From the NCBI GenBank assembly GCA_022414725.1, contig CM039463.1, positions 52,050,277-52,114,276 on the forward strand: a DNA stretch of 64,000 nt, in the 5' to 3' direction. Positions 11,093-41,940 of the stretch are shown piece after piece; position 1 is the first letter of the stretch; each line of letters begins with the position of its first letter. This DNA comes from Microglena sp. YARC (Eukaryota; Chlorophyta; Chlorophyceae; Chlamydomonadales; Chlamydomonadaceae). The translations under genes and the position numbers were made by a program. The notes under the pieces were generated by a model, which searched no databases, was not told the DNA's origin, and saw only the letters and a list, made by a program, of their open reading frames with translations.

Positions 11093-11907
11093 ATGCTTCA
11101 CACCCTGCACATCAAGCTCAGCACGGTGGAACTGCCAGTGAAGCAGCTTTCTTTGAATCAGGTCGTTTTGTTGGTGCACGTTCCTTCTTCTCTGCATTGT
11201 GCATGTGTGTGCTCGGCCTGGGTGGGCTGGATGGGAGGGGTCGCCCGGGCGTGAGGGGTAGGGTGGGTTGCTCACACCCTGCACATCAAGCTCAGCACGG
11301 TGGCACTGCCAGTGAAGTAGCCTTCTTTGAATCAGGTCGTTTTGCTGTGCTGTGTTGTTGTGGTGCATGCTCCTTCTTCTCTGTATTGTACATGTGTGTG
11401 GGCCGGGTGGGCTGGATGGGAGGGGTGGGCCGGGTGCGAGGGGTAGGTCCGGTTTTCACGCCTTGGCCTTCCCAGTCTCAGCATGGTGGAACTGCCAGTG
11501 AAGCAGCTTTCTTTGGATCAGGTCGTTTTGTTGCATCGTGCTGTGGTGGTGCACGCTCCTTCTTTTCTGTATTGCGTGTGTGTGTGGGGGCCCGGTGGGC
11601 TGGATGTGAGGAGGAGGTCAGGTGTTCACACTTTGGCTTCCCAACGTCAGCACGGTGGGACTGCCAGTGAAGCAGCTTTTTTTGACTCAGGTCATTTTGT
11701 TGGTGCACGTCTCTTCTTCTCTGTGCAGTGTGTGTGTGTGTGGGGGGGGGGGGCTGGATGGGAGGGGTGGGCCGGGTGTGAGGGGTGGGCCGGGTAGGTC
11801 CGGCGTTCACACCTTTGCCTTCCCAGTCTCAGCATGGTGGGACTGCCAGTGAAGCAGCTTTCTTTGGATCAGGTCATTTGTTGGTGCACGTCCCTCCTTC
11901 TCTGTGC

Positions 11908-11939
<32 letters not shown>

Positions 11940-11952
11940 GGGGGGGCTGGAT

Positions 11953-11983
<31 letters not shown>

Positions 11984-12110
11984 GAGGGTTAGGTTGTTCA
12001 CACCTTGGCCTTCCCAGTCCCAGCATGGTGTAACTGCCAGTGAAGCAGCTTTCTTTGAATCAGGTCGTTTTGTTAGTGCACGTTCCTTCTTCTCTGCATT
12101 GTGCATGTGT

Positions 12111-12157
<47 letters not shown>

Positions 12158-12214
12158 GGCAGGTGAATTGGATGGGAGGGGAAGGTTGGTGTTCACACCT
12201 TGGCCTTCCCAATC
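11093..12214 (-). repeat. six tandem copies of the last exon's end and stop region
   Basis: Copies about 175-195 bp long repeat the region encoding the pseudokinase C terminus (reading near KKAASLAVPPC and stop). They occur at about 11126, 11290, 11480, 11655, 11830 and 12025, plus the true one at 12218. Between them lie TG/G-rich microsatellites. Frames are disrupted in several copies. Confidence 0.75.
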
Positions 12215-26707
<14,493 letters not shown>

Positions 26708-26742
26708 TAGGGCTGGGTCCACTGCACCCCTGTTAGCGATAT

Positions 26743-29700
26743 ATCACACATATAAATAGACAGGCCAGATGTCTCTAAACACACAACAACAAGCCAGATG
26801 TTTGAACACACAGGCCAGATAAACACACAACACCACAAGCCAGATGTTTGAACACATATAAATAGACAGGCCAGATGTCTTAAACACACACACACAAGCC
26901 AGATGTTTGAACACATATAAATAGACAGGCCAGAATGTCTCTAAACACACAACACCACAAGCCAGATGTTTGAACACATATAAATAGACAGGCCAGATGT
27001 CTCTAAACACACAACACCACAAGCCAGATGTTTGAACACATATAAATAGACAGGCCAGATGTCTCTAAACACACAACACCACAAGCCAGATGTTTGAACA
27101 CATATAAATAGACAGGCCAGATGTCTCTAAACACACAACACCACAAGCCAGATGTTTGAACACATATAAATAGACAGGCCAGATGTCTCTAAACACACAA
27201 CACCACAAGCCAGATGTTTGAACACATATAAATAGACAGGCCAGATGTCTCTAAACACACAACACCACAAGCCAGATGTTTGAACACATATAAATAGACA
27301 GGCCAGATGTCTCTAAACACACAACACCACAAGCCAGATGTTTGAACACATATAAATAGACAGGCCAGATGTCTCTAAACACACAACACCACAAGCCAGA
27401 TGTTTGAACACATATAAATAGACAGGCCAGATGTCTCTAAACACACAACACCACAAGCCAGATGTTTGAACACATATAAATAGACAGGCCAGATGTCTCT
27501 AAACACACAACACCACAAGCCAGATGTTTGAACACATATAAATAGACAGGCCAGATGTCTCTAAACACACAACACCACAAGCCAGATGTTTGAACACATA
27601 TAAATAGACAGGCCAGATGTCTCTAAACACACAACACCACAAGCCAGATGTTTGAACACATATAAATAGACAGGCCAGATGTCTCTAAACACACAACACC
27701 ACAAGCCAGATGTTTGAACACATATAAATAGACAGGCCAGATGTCTCTAAACACACAACACCACAAGCCAGATGTTTGAACACATATAAATAGACAGGCC
27801 AGATGTCTCTAAACACACAACACCACAAGCCAGATGTTTGAACACATATAAATAGACAGGCCAGATGTCTCTAAACACACAACACCACAAGCCAGATGTT
27901 TGAACACATATAAATAGACAGGCCAGATGTCTCTAAACACACAACACCACAAGCCAGATGTTTGAACACATATAAATAGACAGGCCAGATGTCTCTAAAC
28001 ACACAACACCACAAGCCAGATGTTTGAACACATATAAATAGACAGGCCAGATGTCTCTAAACACACAACACCACAAGCCAGATGTTTGAACACATATAAA
28101 TAGACAGGCCAGATGTCTCTAAACACACAACACCACAAGCCAGATGTTTGAACACATATAAATAGACAGGCCAGATGTCTCTAAACACACAACACCACAA
28201 GCCAGATGTTTGAACACATATAAATAGACAGGCCAGATGTCTCTAAACACACAACACCACAAGCCAGATGTTTGAACACATATAAATAGACAGGCCAGAT
28301 GTCTCTAAACACACAACACCACAAGCCAGATGTTTGAACACATATAAATAGACAGGCCAGATGTCTCTAAACACACAACACCACAAGCCAGATGTTTGAA
28401 CACATATAAATAGACAGGCCAGATGTCTCTAAACACACAACACCACAAGCCAGATGTTTGAACACATATAAATAGACAGGCCAGATGTCTCTAAACACAC
28501 AACACCACAAGCCAGATGTTTGAACACATATAAATAGACAGGCCAGATGTCTCTAAACACACAACACCACAAGCCAGATGTTTGAACACATATAAATAGA
28601 CAGGCCAGATGTCTCTAAACACACAACACCACAAGCCAGATGTTTGAACACATATAAATAGACAGGCCAGATGTCTCTAAACACACAACACCACAAGCCA
28701 GATGTTTGAACACATATAAATAGACAGGCCAGATGTCTCTAAACACACAACACCACAAGCCAGATGTTTGAACACATATAAATAGACAGGCCAGATGTCT
28801 CTAAACACACAACACCACAAGCCAGATGTTTGAACACATATAAATAGACAGGCCAGATGTCTCTAAACACACAACACCACAAGCCAGATGTTTGAACACA
28901 TATAAATAGACAGGCCAGATGTCTCTAAACACACAACACCACAAGCCAGATGTTTGAACACATATAAATAGACAGGCCAGATGTCTCTAAACACACAACA
29001 CCACAAGCCAGATGTTTGAACACATATAAATAGACAGGCCAGATGTCTCTAAACACACAACACCACAAGCCAGATGTTTGAACACATATAAATAGACAGG
29101 CCAGATGTCTCTAAACACACAACACCACAAGCCAGATGTTTGAACACATATAAATAGACAGGCCAGATGTCTCTAAACACACAACACCACAAGCCAGATG
29201 TTTGAACACATATAAATAGACAGGCCAGATGTCTCTAAACACACAACACCACAAGCCAGATGTTTGAACACATATTAAATAGACAGGCCAGATGTCTCTA
29301 AACACACAACACCACAAGCCAGATGTTTGAACACATATAAATAGACAGGCCAGATGTCTCTAAACACACAACACCACAAGCCAGATGTTTGAACACATAT
29401 AAATAGACAGGCCAGATGTCTCTAAACACACAACACCACAAGCCAGATGTTTGAACACATATAAATAGACAGGCCAGATGTCTCTAAACACACAACACCA
29501 CAAGCCAGATGTTTGAACACATATAAATAGACAGGCCAGATGTCTCTAAACACACAACACCACAAGCCAGATGTTTGAACACATATAAATAGACAGGCCA
29601 GATGTCTCTAAACACACAACACCACAAGCCAGATGTTTGAACACATATAAATAGACAGGCCAGATGTCTCTAAACACACAACACCACAAGCCAGATGTTT

Positions 29701-32700
29701 GAACACATATAAATAGACAGGCCAGATGTCTCTAAACACACAACACCACAAGCCAGATGTTTGAACACATATAAATAGACAGGCCAGATGTCTCTAAACA
29801 CACAACACCACAAGCCAGATGTTTGAACACATATAAATAGACAGGCCAGATGTCTCTAAACACACAACACCACAAGCCAGATGTTTGAACACATATAAAT
29901 AGACAGGCCAGATGTCTCTAAACACACAACACCACAAGCCAGATGTTTGAACACATATAAATAGACAGGCCAGATGTCTCTAAACACACAACACCACAAG
30001 CCAGATGTTTGAACACATATAAATAGACAGGCCAGATGTCTCTAAACACACAACACCACAAGCCAGATGTTTGAACACATATAAATAGACAGGCCAGATG
30101 TCTCTAAACACACAACACCACAAGCCAGATGTTTGAACACATATAAATAGACAGGCCAGATGTCTCTAAACACACAACACCACAAGCCAGATGTTTGAAC
30201 ACATATAAATAGACAGGCCAGATGTCTCTAAACACACAACACCACAAGCCAGATGTTTGAACACATATAAATAGACAGGCCAGATGTCTCTAAACACACA
30301 ACACCACAAGCCAGATGTTTGAACACATATAAATAGACAGGCCAGATGTCTCTAAACACACAACACCACAAGCCAGATGTTTGAACACATATAAATAGAC
30401 AGGCCAGATGTCTCTAAACACACAACACCACAAGCCAGATGTTTGAACACATATAAATAGACAGGCCAGATGTCTCTAAACACACAACACCACAAGCCAG
30501 ATGTTTGAACACATATAAATAGACAGGCCAGATGTCTCTAAACACACAACACCACAAGCCAGATGTTTGAACACATATAAATAGACAGGCCAGATGTCTC
30601 TAAACACACAACACCACAAGCCAGATGTTTGAACACATATAAATAGACAGGCCAGATGTCTCTAAACACACAACACCACAAGCCAGATGTTTGAACACAT
30701 ATAAATAGACAGGCCAGATGTCTCTAAACACACAACACCACAAGCCAGATGTTTGAACACATATAAATAGACAGGCCAGATGTCTCTAAACACACAACAC
30801 CACAAGCCAGATGTTTGAACACATATAAATAGACAGGCCAGATGTCTCTAAACACACAACACCACAAGCCAGATGTTTGAACACATATAAATAGACAGGC
30901 CAGATGTCTCTAAACACACAACACCACAAGCCAGATGTTTGAACACATATAAATAGACAGGCCAGATGTCTCTAAACACACAACACCACAAGCCAGATGT
31001 TTGAACACATATAAATAGACAGGCCAGATGTCTCTAAACACACAACACCACAAGCCAGATGTTTGAACACATATAAATAGACAGGCCAGATGTCTCTAAA
31101 CACACAACACCACAAGCCAGATGTTTGAACACATATAAATAGACAGGCCAGATGTCTCTAAACACACAACACCACAAGCCAGATGTTTGAACACATATAA
31201 ATAGACAGGCCAGATGTCTCTAAACACACAACACCACAAGCCAGATGTTTGAACACATATAAATAGACAGGCCAGATGTCTCTAAACACACAACACCACA
31301 AGCCAGATGTTTGAACACATATAAATAGACAGGCCAGATGTCTCTAAACACACAACACCACAAGCCAGATGTTTGAACACATATAAATAGACAGGCCAGA
31401 TGTCTCTAAACACACAACACCACAAGCCAGATGTTTGAACACATATAAATAGACAGGCCAGATGTCTCTAAACACACAACACCACAAGCCAGATGTTTGA
31501 ACACATATAAATAGACAGGCCAGATGTCTCTAAACACACAACACCACAAGCCAGATGTTTGAACACATATAAATAGACAGGCCAGATGTCTCTAAACACA
31601 CAACACCACAAGCCAGATGTTTGAACACATATAAATAGACAGGCCAGATGTCTCTAAACACACAACACCACAAGCCAGATGTTTGAACACATATAAATAG
31701 ACAGGCCAGATGTCTCTAAACACACAACACCACAAGCCAGATGTTTGAACACATATAAATAGACAGGCCAGATGTCTCTAAACACACAACACCACAAGCC
31801 AGATGTTTGAACACATATAAATAGACAGGCCAGATGTCTCTAAACACACAACACCACAAGCCAGATGTTTGAACACATATAAATAGACAGGCCAGATGTC
31901 TCTAAACACACAACACCACAAGCCAGATGTTTGAACACATATAAATAGACAGGCCAGATGTCTCTAAACACACAACACCACAAGCCAGATGTTTGAACAC
32001 ATATAAATAGACAGGCCAGATGTCTCTAAACACACAACACCACAAGCCAGATGTTTGAACACATATAAATAGACAGGCCAGATGTCTCTAAACACACAAC
32101 ACCACAAGCCAGATGTTTGAACACATATAAATAGACAGGCCAGATGTCTCTAAACACACAACACCACAAGCCAGATGTTTGAACACATATAAATAGACAG
32201 GCCAGATGTCTCTAAACACACAACACCACAAGCCAGATGTTTGAACACATATAAATAGACAGGCCAGATGTCTCTAAAACACACAACACCACAAGCCAGA
32301 TGTTTGAACACATATAAATAGACAGGCCAGATGTCTCTAAACACACAACACCACAAGCCAGATGTTTGAACACATATAAATAGACAGGCCAGATGTCTCT
32401 AAACACACAACACCACAAGCCAGATGTTTGAACACATATAAATAGACAGGCCAGATGTCTCTAAACACACAACACCACAAGCCAGATGTTTGAACACATA
32501 TAAATAGACAGGCCAGATGTCTCTAAACACACAACACCACAAGCCAGATGTTTGAACACATATAAATAGACAGGCCAGATGTCTCTAAACACACAACACC
32601 ACAAGCCAGATGTTTGAACACATATAAATAGACAGGCCAGATGTCTCTAAACACACAACACCACAAGCCAGATGTTTGAACACATATAAATAGACAGGCC

Positions 32701-35700
32701 AGATGTCTCTAAACACACAACACCACAAGCCAGATGTTTGAACACATATAAATAGACAGGCCAGATGTCTCTAAACACACAACACCACAAGCCAGATGTT
32801 TGAACACATATAAATAGACAGGCCAGATGTCTCTAAACACACAACACCACAAGCCAGATGTTTGAACACATATAAATAGACAGGCCAGATGTCTCTAAAC
32901 ACACAACACCACAAGCCAGATGTTTGAACACATATAAATAGACAGGCCAGATGTCTCTAAACACACAACACCACAAGCCAGATGTTTGAACACATATAAA
33001 TAGACAGGCCAGATGTCTCTAAACACACAACACCACAAGCCAGATGTTTGAACACATATAAATAGACAGGCCAGATGTCTCTAAACACACAACACCACAA
33101 GCCAGATGTTTGAACACATATAAATAGACAGGCCAGATGTCTCTAAACACACAACACCACAAGCCAGATGTTTGAACACATATAAATAGACAGGCCAGAT
33201 GTCTCTAAACACACAACACCACAAGCCAGATGTTTGAACACATATAAATAGACAGGCCAGATGTCTCTAAACACACAACACCACAAGCCAGATGTTTGAA
33301 CACATATAAATAGACAGGCCAGATGTCTCTAAACACACAACACCACAAGCCAGATGTTTGAACACATATAAATAGACAGGCCAGATGTCTCTAAACACAC
33401 AACACCACAAGCCAGATGTTTGAACACATATAAATAGACAGGCCAGATGTCTCTAAACACACAACACCACAAGCCAGATGTTTGAACACATATAAATAGA
33501 CAGGCCAGATGTCTCTAAACACACAACACCACAAGCCAGATGTTTGAACACATATAAATAGACAGGCCAGATGTCTCTAAACACACAACACCACAAGCCA
33601 GATGTTTGAACACATATAAATAGACAGGCCAGATGTCTCTAAACACACAACACCACAAGCCAGATGTTTGAACACATATAAATAGACAGGCCAGATGTCT
33701 CTAAACACACAACACCACAAGCCAGATGTTTGAACACATATAAATAGACAGGCCAGATGTCTCTAAACACACAACACCACAAGCCAGATGTTTGAACACA
33801 TATAAATAGACAGGCCAGATGTCTCTAAACACACAACACCACAAGCCAGATGTTTGAACACATATAAATAGACAGGCCAGATGTCTCTAAACACACAACA
33901 CCACAAGCCAGATGTTTGAACACATATAAATAGACAGGCCAGATGTCTCTAAACACACAACACCACAAGCCAGATGTTTGAACACATATAAATAGACAGG
34001 CCAGATGTCTCTAAACACACAACACCACAAGCCAGATGTTTGAACACATATAAATAGACAGGCCAGATGTCTCTAAACACACAACACCACAAGCCAGATG
34101 TTTGAACACATATAAATAGACAGGCCAGATGTCTCTAAACACACAACACCACAAGCCAGATGTTTGAACACATATAAATAGACAGGCCAGATGTCTCTAA
34201 ACACACAACACCACAAGCCAGATGTTTGAACACATATAAATAGACAGGCCAGATGTCTCTAAACACACAACACCACAAGCCAGATGTTTGAACACATATA
34301 AATAGACAGGCCAGATGTCTCTAAACACACAACACCACAAGCCAGATGTTTGAACACATATAAATAGACAGGCCAGATGTCTCTAAACACACAACACCAC
34401 AAGCCAGATGTTTGAACACATATAAATAGACAGGCCAGATGTCTCTAAACACACAACACCACAAGCCAGATGTTTGAACACATATAAATAGACAGGCCAG
34501 ATGTCTCTAAACACACAACACCACAAGCCAGATGTTTGAACACATATAAATAGACAGGCCAGATGTCTCTAAACACACAACACCACAAGCCAGATGTTTG
34601 AACACATATAAATAGACAGGCCAGATGTCTCTAAACACACAACACCACAAGCCAGATGTTTGAACACATATAAATAGACAGGCCAGATGTCTCTAAACAC
34701 ACAACACCACAAGCCAGATGTTTGAACACATATAAATAGACAGGCCAGATGTCTCTAAACACACAACACCACAAGCCAGATGTTTGAACACATATAAATA
34801 GACAGGCCAGATGTCTCTAAACACACAACACCACAAGCCAGATGTTTGAACACATATAAATAGACAGGCCAGATGTCTCTAAACACACAACACCACAAGC
34901 CAGATGTTTGAACACATATAAATAGACAGGCCAGATGTCTCTAAACACACAACACCACAAGCCAGATGTTTGAACACATATAAATAGACAGGCCAGATGT
35001 CTCTAAACACACAACACCACAAGCCAGATGTTTGAACACATATAAATAGACAGGCCAGATGTCTCTAAACACACAACACCACAAGCCAGATGTTTGAACA
35101 CATATAAATAGACAGGCCAGATGTCTCTAAACACACAACACCACAAGCCAGATGTTTGAACACATATAAATAGACAGGCCAGATGTCTCTAAACACACAA
35201 CACCACAAGCCAGATGTTTGAACACATATAAATAGACAGGCCAGATGTCTCTAAACACACAACACCACAAGCCAGATGTTTGAACACATATAAATAGACA
35301 GGCCAGATGTCTCTAAACACACAACACCACAAGCCAGATGTTTGAACACATATAAATAGACAGGCCAGATGTCTCTAAACACACAACACCACAAGCCAGA
35401 TGTTTGAACACATATAAATAGACAGGCCAGATGTCTCTAAACACACAACACCACAAGCCAGATGTTTGAACACATATAAATAGACAGGCCAGATGTCTCT
35501 AAACACACAACACCACAAGCCAGATGTTTGAACACATATAAATAGACAGGCCAGATGTCTCTAAACACACAACACCACAAGCCAGATGTTTGAACACATA
35601 TAAATAGACAGGCCAGATGTCTCTAAACACACAACACCACAAGCCAGATGTTTGAACACATATAAATAGACAGGCCAGATGTCTCTAAACACACAACACC

Positions 35701-38700
35701 ACAAGCCAGATGTTTGAACACATATAAATAGACAGGCCAGATGTCTCTAAACACACAACACCACAAGCCAGATGTTTGAACACATATAAATAGACAGGCC
35801 AGATGTCTCTAAACACACAACACCACAAGCCAGATGTTTGAACACATATAAATAGACAGGCCAGATGTCTCTAAACACACAACACCACAAGCCAGATGTT
35901 TGAACACATATAAATAGACAGGCCAGATGTCTCTAAACACACAACACCACAAGCCAGATGTTTGAACACATATAAATAGACAGGCCAGATGTCTCTAAAC
36001 ACACAACACCACAAGCCAGATGTTTGAACACATATAAATAGACAGGCCAGATGTCTCTAAACACACAACACCACAAGCCAGATGTTTGAACACATATAAA
36101 TAGACAGGCCAGATGTCTCTAAACACACAACACCACAAGCCAGATGTTTGAACACATATAAATAGACAGGCCAGATGTCTCTAAACACACAACACCACAA
36201 GCCAGATGTTTGAACACATATAAATAGACAGGCCAGATGTCTCTAAACACACAACACCACAAGCCAGATGTTTGAACACATATAAATAGACAGGCCAGAT
36301 GTCTCTAAACACACAACACCACAAGCCAGATGTTTGAACACATATAAATAGACAGGCCAGATGTCTCTAAACACACAACACCACAAGCCAGATGTTTGAA
36401 CACATATAAATAGACAGGCCAGATGTCTCTAAACACACAACACCACAAGCCAGATGTTTGAACACATATAAATAGACAGGCCAGATGTCTCTAAACACAC
36501 AACACCACAAGCCAGATGTTTGAACACATATAAATAGACAGGCCAGATGTCTCTAAACACACAACACCACAAGCCAGATGTTTGAACACATATAAATAGA
36601 CAGGCCAGATGTCTCTAAACACACAACACCACAAGCCAGATGTTTGAACACATATAAATAGACAGGCCAGATGTCTCTAAACACACAACACCACAAGCCA
36701 GATGTTTGAACACATATAAATAGACAGGCCAGATGTCTCTAAACACACAACACCACAAGCCAGATGTTTGAACACATATAAATAGACAGGCCAGATGTCT
36801 CTAAACACACAACACCACAAGCCAGATGTTTGAACACATATAAATAGACAGGCCAGATGTCTCTAAACACACAACACCACAAGCCAGATGTTTGAACACA
36901 TATAAATAGACAGGCCAGATGTCTCTAAACACACAACACCACAAGCCAGATGTTTGAACACATATAAATAGACAGGCCAGATGTCTCTAAACACACAACA
37001 CCACAAGCCAGATGTTTGAACACATATAAATAGACAGGCCAGATGTCTCTAAACACACAACACCACAAGCCAGATGTTTGAACACATATAAATAGACAGG
37101 CCAGATGTCTCTAAACACACAACACCACAAGCCAGATGTTTGAACACATATAAATAGACAGGCCAGATGTCTCTAAACACACAACACCACAAGCCAGATG
37201 TTTGAACACATATAAATAGACAGGCCAGATGTCTCTAAACACACAACACCACAAGCCAGATGTTTGAACACATATAAATAGACAGGCCAGATGTCTCTAA
37301 ACACACAACACCACAAGCCAGATGTTTGAACACATATAAATAGACAGGCCAGATGTCTCTAAACACACAACACCACAAGCCAGATGTTTGAACACATATA
37401 AATAGACAGGCCAGATGTCTCTAAACACACAACACCACAAGCCAGATGTTTGAACACATATAAATAGACAGGCCAGATGTCTCTAAACACACAACACCAC
37501 AAGCCAGATGTTTGAACACATATAAATAGACAGGCCAGATGTCTCTAAACACACAACACCACAAGCCAGATGTTTGAACACATATAAATAGACAGGCCAG
37601 ATGTCTCTAAACACACAACACCACAAGCCAGATGTTTGAACACATATAAATAGACAGGCCAGATGTCTCTAAACACACAACACCACAAGCCAGATGTTTG
37701 AACACATATAAATAGACAGGCCAGATGTCTCTAAACACACAACACCACAAGCCAGATGTTTGAACACATATAAATAGACAGGCCAGATGTCTCTAAACAC
37801 ACAACACCACAAGCCAGATGTTTGAACACATATAAATAGACAGGCCAGATGTCTCTAAACACACAACACCACAAGCCAGATGTTTGAACACATATAAATA
37901 GACAGGCCAGATGTCTCTAAACACACAACACCACAAGCCAGATGTTTGAACACATATAAATAGACAGGCCAGATGTCTCTAAACACACAACACCACAAGC
38001 CAGATGTTTGAACACATATAAATAGACAGGCCAGATGTCTCTAAACACACAACACCACAAGCCAGATGTTTGAACACATATAAATAGACAGGCCAGATGT
38101 CTCTAAACACACAACACCACAAGCCAGATGTTTGAACACATATAAATAGACAGGCCAGATGTCTCTAAACACACAACACCACAAGCCAGATGTTTGAACA
38201 CATATAAATAGACAGGCCAGATGTCTCTAAACACACAACACCACAAGCCAGATGTTTGAACACATATAAATAGACAGGCCAGATGTCTCTAAACACACAA
38301 CACCACAAGCCAGATGTTTGAACACATATAAATAGACAGGCCAGATGTCTCTAAACACACAACACCACAAGCCAGATGTTTGAACACATATAAATAGACA
38401 GGCCAGATGTCTCTAAACACACAACACCACAAGCCAGATGTTTGAACACATATAAATAGACAGGCCAGATGTCTCTAAACACACAACACCACAAGCCAGA
38501 TGTTTGAACACATATAAATAGACAGGCCAGATGTCTCTAAACACACAACACCACAAGCCAGATGTTTGAACACATATAAATAGACAGGCCAGATGTCTCT
38601 AAACACACAACACCACAAGCCAGATGTTTGAACACATATAAATAGACAGGCCAGATGTCTCTAAACACACAACACCACAAGCCAGATGTTTGAACACATA

Positions 38701-41700
38701 TAAATAGACAGGCCAGATGTCTCTAAACACACAACACCACAAGCCAGATGTTTGAACACATATAAATAGACAGGCCAGATGTCTCTAAACACACAACACC
38801 ACAAGCCAGATGTTTGAACACATATAAATAGACAGGCCAGATGTCTCTAAACACACAACACCACAAGCCAGATGTTTGAACACATATAAATAGACAGGCC
38901 AGATGTCTCTAAACACACAACACCACAAGCCAGATGTTTGAACACATATAAATAGACAGGCCAGATGTCTCTAAACACACAACACCACAAGCCAGATGTT
39001 TGAACACATATAAATAGACAGGCCAGATGTCTCTAAACACACAACACCACAAGCCAGATGTTTGAACACATATAAATAGACAGGCCAGATGTCTCTAAAC
39101 ACACAACACCACAAGCCAGATGTTTGAACACATATAAATAGACAGGCCAGATGTCTCTAAACACACAACACCACAAGCCAGATGTTTGAACACATATAAA
39201 TAGACAGGCCAGATGTCTCTAAACACACAACACCACAAGCCAGATGTTTGAACACATATAAATAGACAGGCCAGATGTCTCTAAACACACAACACCACAA
39301 GCCAGATGTTTGAACACATATAAATAGACAGGCCAGATGTCTCTAAACACACAACACCACAAGCCAGATGTTTGAACACATATAAATAGACAGGCCAGAT
39401 GTCTCTAAACACACAACACCACAAGCCAGATGTTTGAACACATATAAATAGACAGGCCAGATGTCTCTAAACACACAACACCACAAGCCAGATGTTTGAA
39501 CACATATAAATAGACAGGCCAGATGTCTCTAAACACACAACACCACAAGCCAGATGTTTGAACACATATAAATAGACAGGCCAGATGTCTCTAAACACAC
39601 AACACCACAAGCCAGATGTTTGAACACATATAAATAGACAGGCCAGATGTCTCTAAACACACAACACCACAAGCCAGATGTTTGAACACATATAAATAGA
39701 CAGGCCAGATGTCTCTAAACACACAACACCACAAGCCAGATGTTTGAACACATATAAATAGACAGGCCAGATGTCTCTAAACACACAACACCACAAGCCA
39801 GATGTTTGAACACATATAAATAGACAGGCCAGATGTCTCTAAACACACAACACCACAAGCCAGATGTTTGAACACATATAAATAGACAGGCCAGATGTCT
39901 CTAAACACACAACACCACAAGCCAGATGTTTGAACACATATAAATAGACAGGCCAGATGTCTCTAAACACACAACACCACAAGCCAGATGTTTGAACACA
40001 TATAAAATAGACAGGCCAGATGTCTCTAAACACACAACACCACAAGCCAGATGTTTTGAACACATATAAATAGACAGGCCAGATGTCTCTAAACACACAA
40101 CACCACAAGCCAGATGTTTGAACACATATAAATAGACAGGCCAGATGTCTCTAAACACACAACACCACAAGCCAGATGTTTGAACACATATAAATAGACA
40201 GGCCAGATGTCTCTAAACACACAACACCACAAGCCAGATGTTTGAACACATATAAATAGACAGGCCAGATGTCTCTAAACACACAACACCACAAGCCAGA
40301 TGTTTGAACACATATAAATAGACAGGCCAGATGTCTCTAAACACACAACACCACAAGCCAGATGTTTGAACACATATAAATAGACAGGCCAGATGTCTCT
40401 AAACACACAACACCACAAGCCAGATGTTTGAACACATATAAATAGACAGGCCAGATGTCTCTAAACACACAACACCACAAGCCAGATGTTTGAACACATA
40501 TAAATAGACAGGCCAGATGTCTCTAAACACACAACACCACAAGCCAGATGTTTGAACACATATAAATAGACAGGCCAGATGTCTCTAAACACACAACACC
40601 ACAAGCCAGATGTTTGAACACATATAAATAGACAGGCCAGATGTCTCTAAACACACAACACCACAAGCCAGATGTTTGAACACATATAAATAGACAGGCC
40701 AGATGTCTCTAAACACACAACACCACAAGCCAGATGTTTGAACACATATAAATAGACAGGCCAGATGTCTCTAAACACACAACACCACAAGCCAGATGTT
40801 TGAACACATATAAATAGACAGGCCAGATGTCTCTAAACACACAACACCACAAGCCAGATGTTTGAACACATATAAAATAGACAGGCCAGATGTCTCTAAA
40901 CACACAACACCACAAGCCAGATGTTTGAACACATATAAATAGACAGGCCAGATGTCTCTAAACACACAACACCACAAGCCAGATGTTTGAACACATATAA
41001 ATAGACAGGCCAGATGTCTCTAAACACACAACACCACAAGCCAGATGTTTGAACACATATAAATAGACAGGCCAGATGTCTCTAAACACACAACACCACA
41101 AGCCAGATGTTTGAACACATATAAATAGACAGGCCAGATGTCTCTAAACACACAACACCACAAGCCAGATGTTTGAACACATATAAATAGACAGGCCAGA
41201 TGTCTCTAAACACACAACACCACAAGCCAGATGTTTGAACACATATAAATAGACAGGCCAGATGTCTCTAAACACACAACACCACAAGCCAGATGTTGAA
41301 CACATATAAATAGACAGGCCAGATGTCTCTAAACACACAACACCACAAGCCAGATGTTTGAACACATATAAATAGACAGGCCAGATGTCTCTAAACACAC
41401 AACACCACAAGCCAGATGTTTGAACACATATAAATAGACAGGCCAGATGTCTCTAAACACACAACACCACAAGCCAGATGTTTGAACACATATAAATAGA
41501 CAGGCCAGATGTCTCTAAACACACAACACCACAAGCCAGATGTTTGAACACATATAAATAGACAGGCCAGATGTCTCTAAACACACAACACCACAAGCCA
41601 GATGTTTGAACACATATAAATAGACAGGCCAGATGTCTCTAAACACACAACACCACAAGCCAGATGTTTGAACACATATAAATAGACAGGCCAGATGTCT

Positions 41701-41940
41701 CTAAACACACAACACCACAAAGCCAGATGTTTGAAACACATATAAATAGACGCCAGATGTCTCTAAACACACAACACCACACAAGCCAGATGTTTGAACA
41801 CATATAAATAGACAGGCCAGATGTCTCTAAAACACACAACACCACAAGCCAGATGTTTGAACACATATAAATAGGACAGGCCAGATGTCTCTAAACACAC
41901 AACACCACAAGCCAGATGTTTGAACACAGTATAAATAGAC
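26743..41940. repeat. 62-bp satellite array, near-perfect part
   Basis: About 245 units by length. The unit is two diverged 31-bp halves, each with GCCAGATGT near its start: one continues TCTCTAAACACAC, the other TTGAACACATATAAATAGACA. Only a handful of single-base indels were noticed (29275, 32277, 40004, 40055, 40872 and 41297 regions). The first 150 bp next to exon 1 are irregular, as expected at a satellite edge. 62 is not a multiple of three and ORFs through it are artefacts. Confidence 0.97.
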
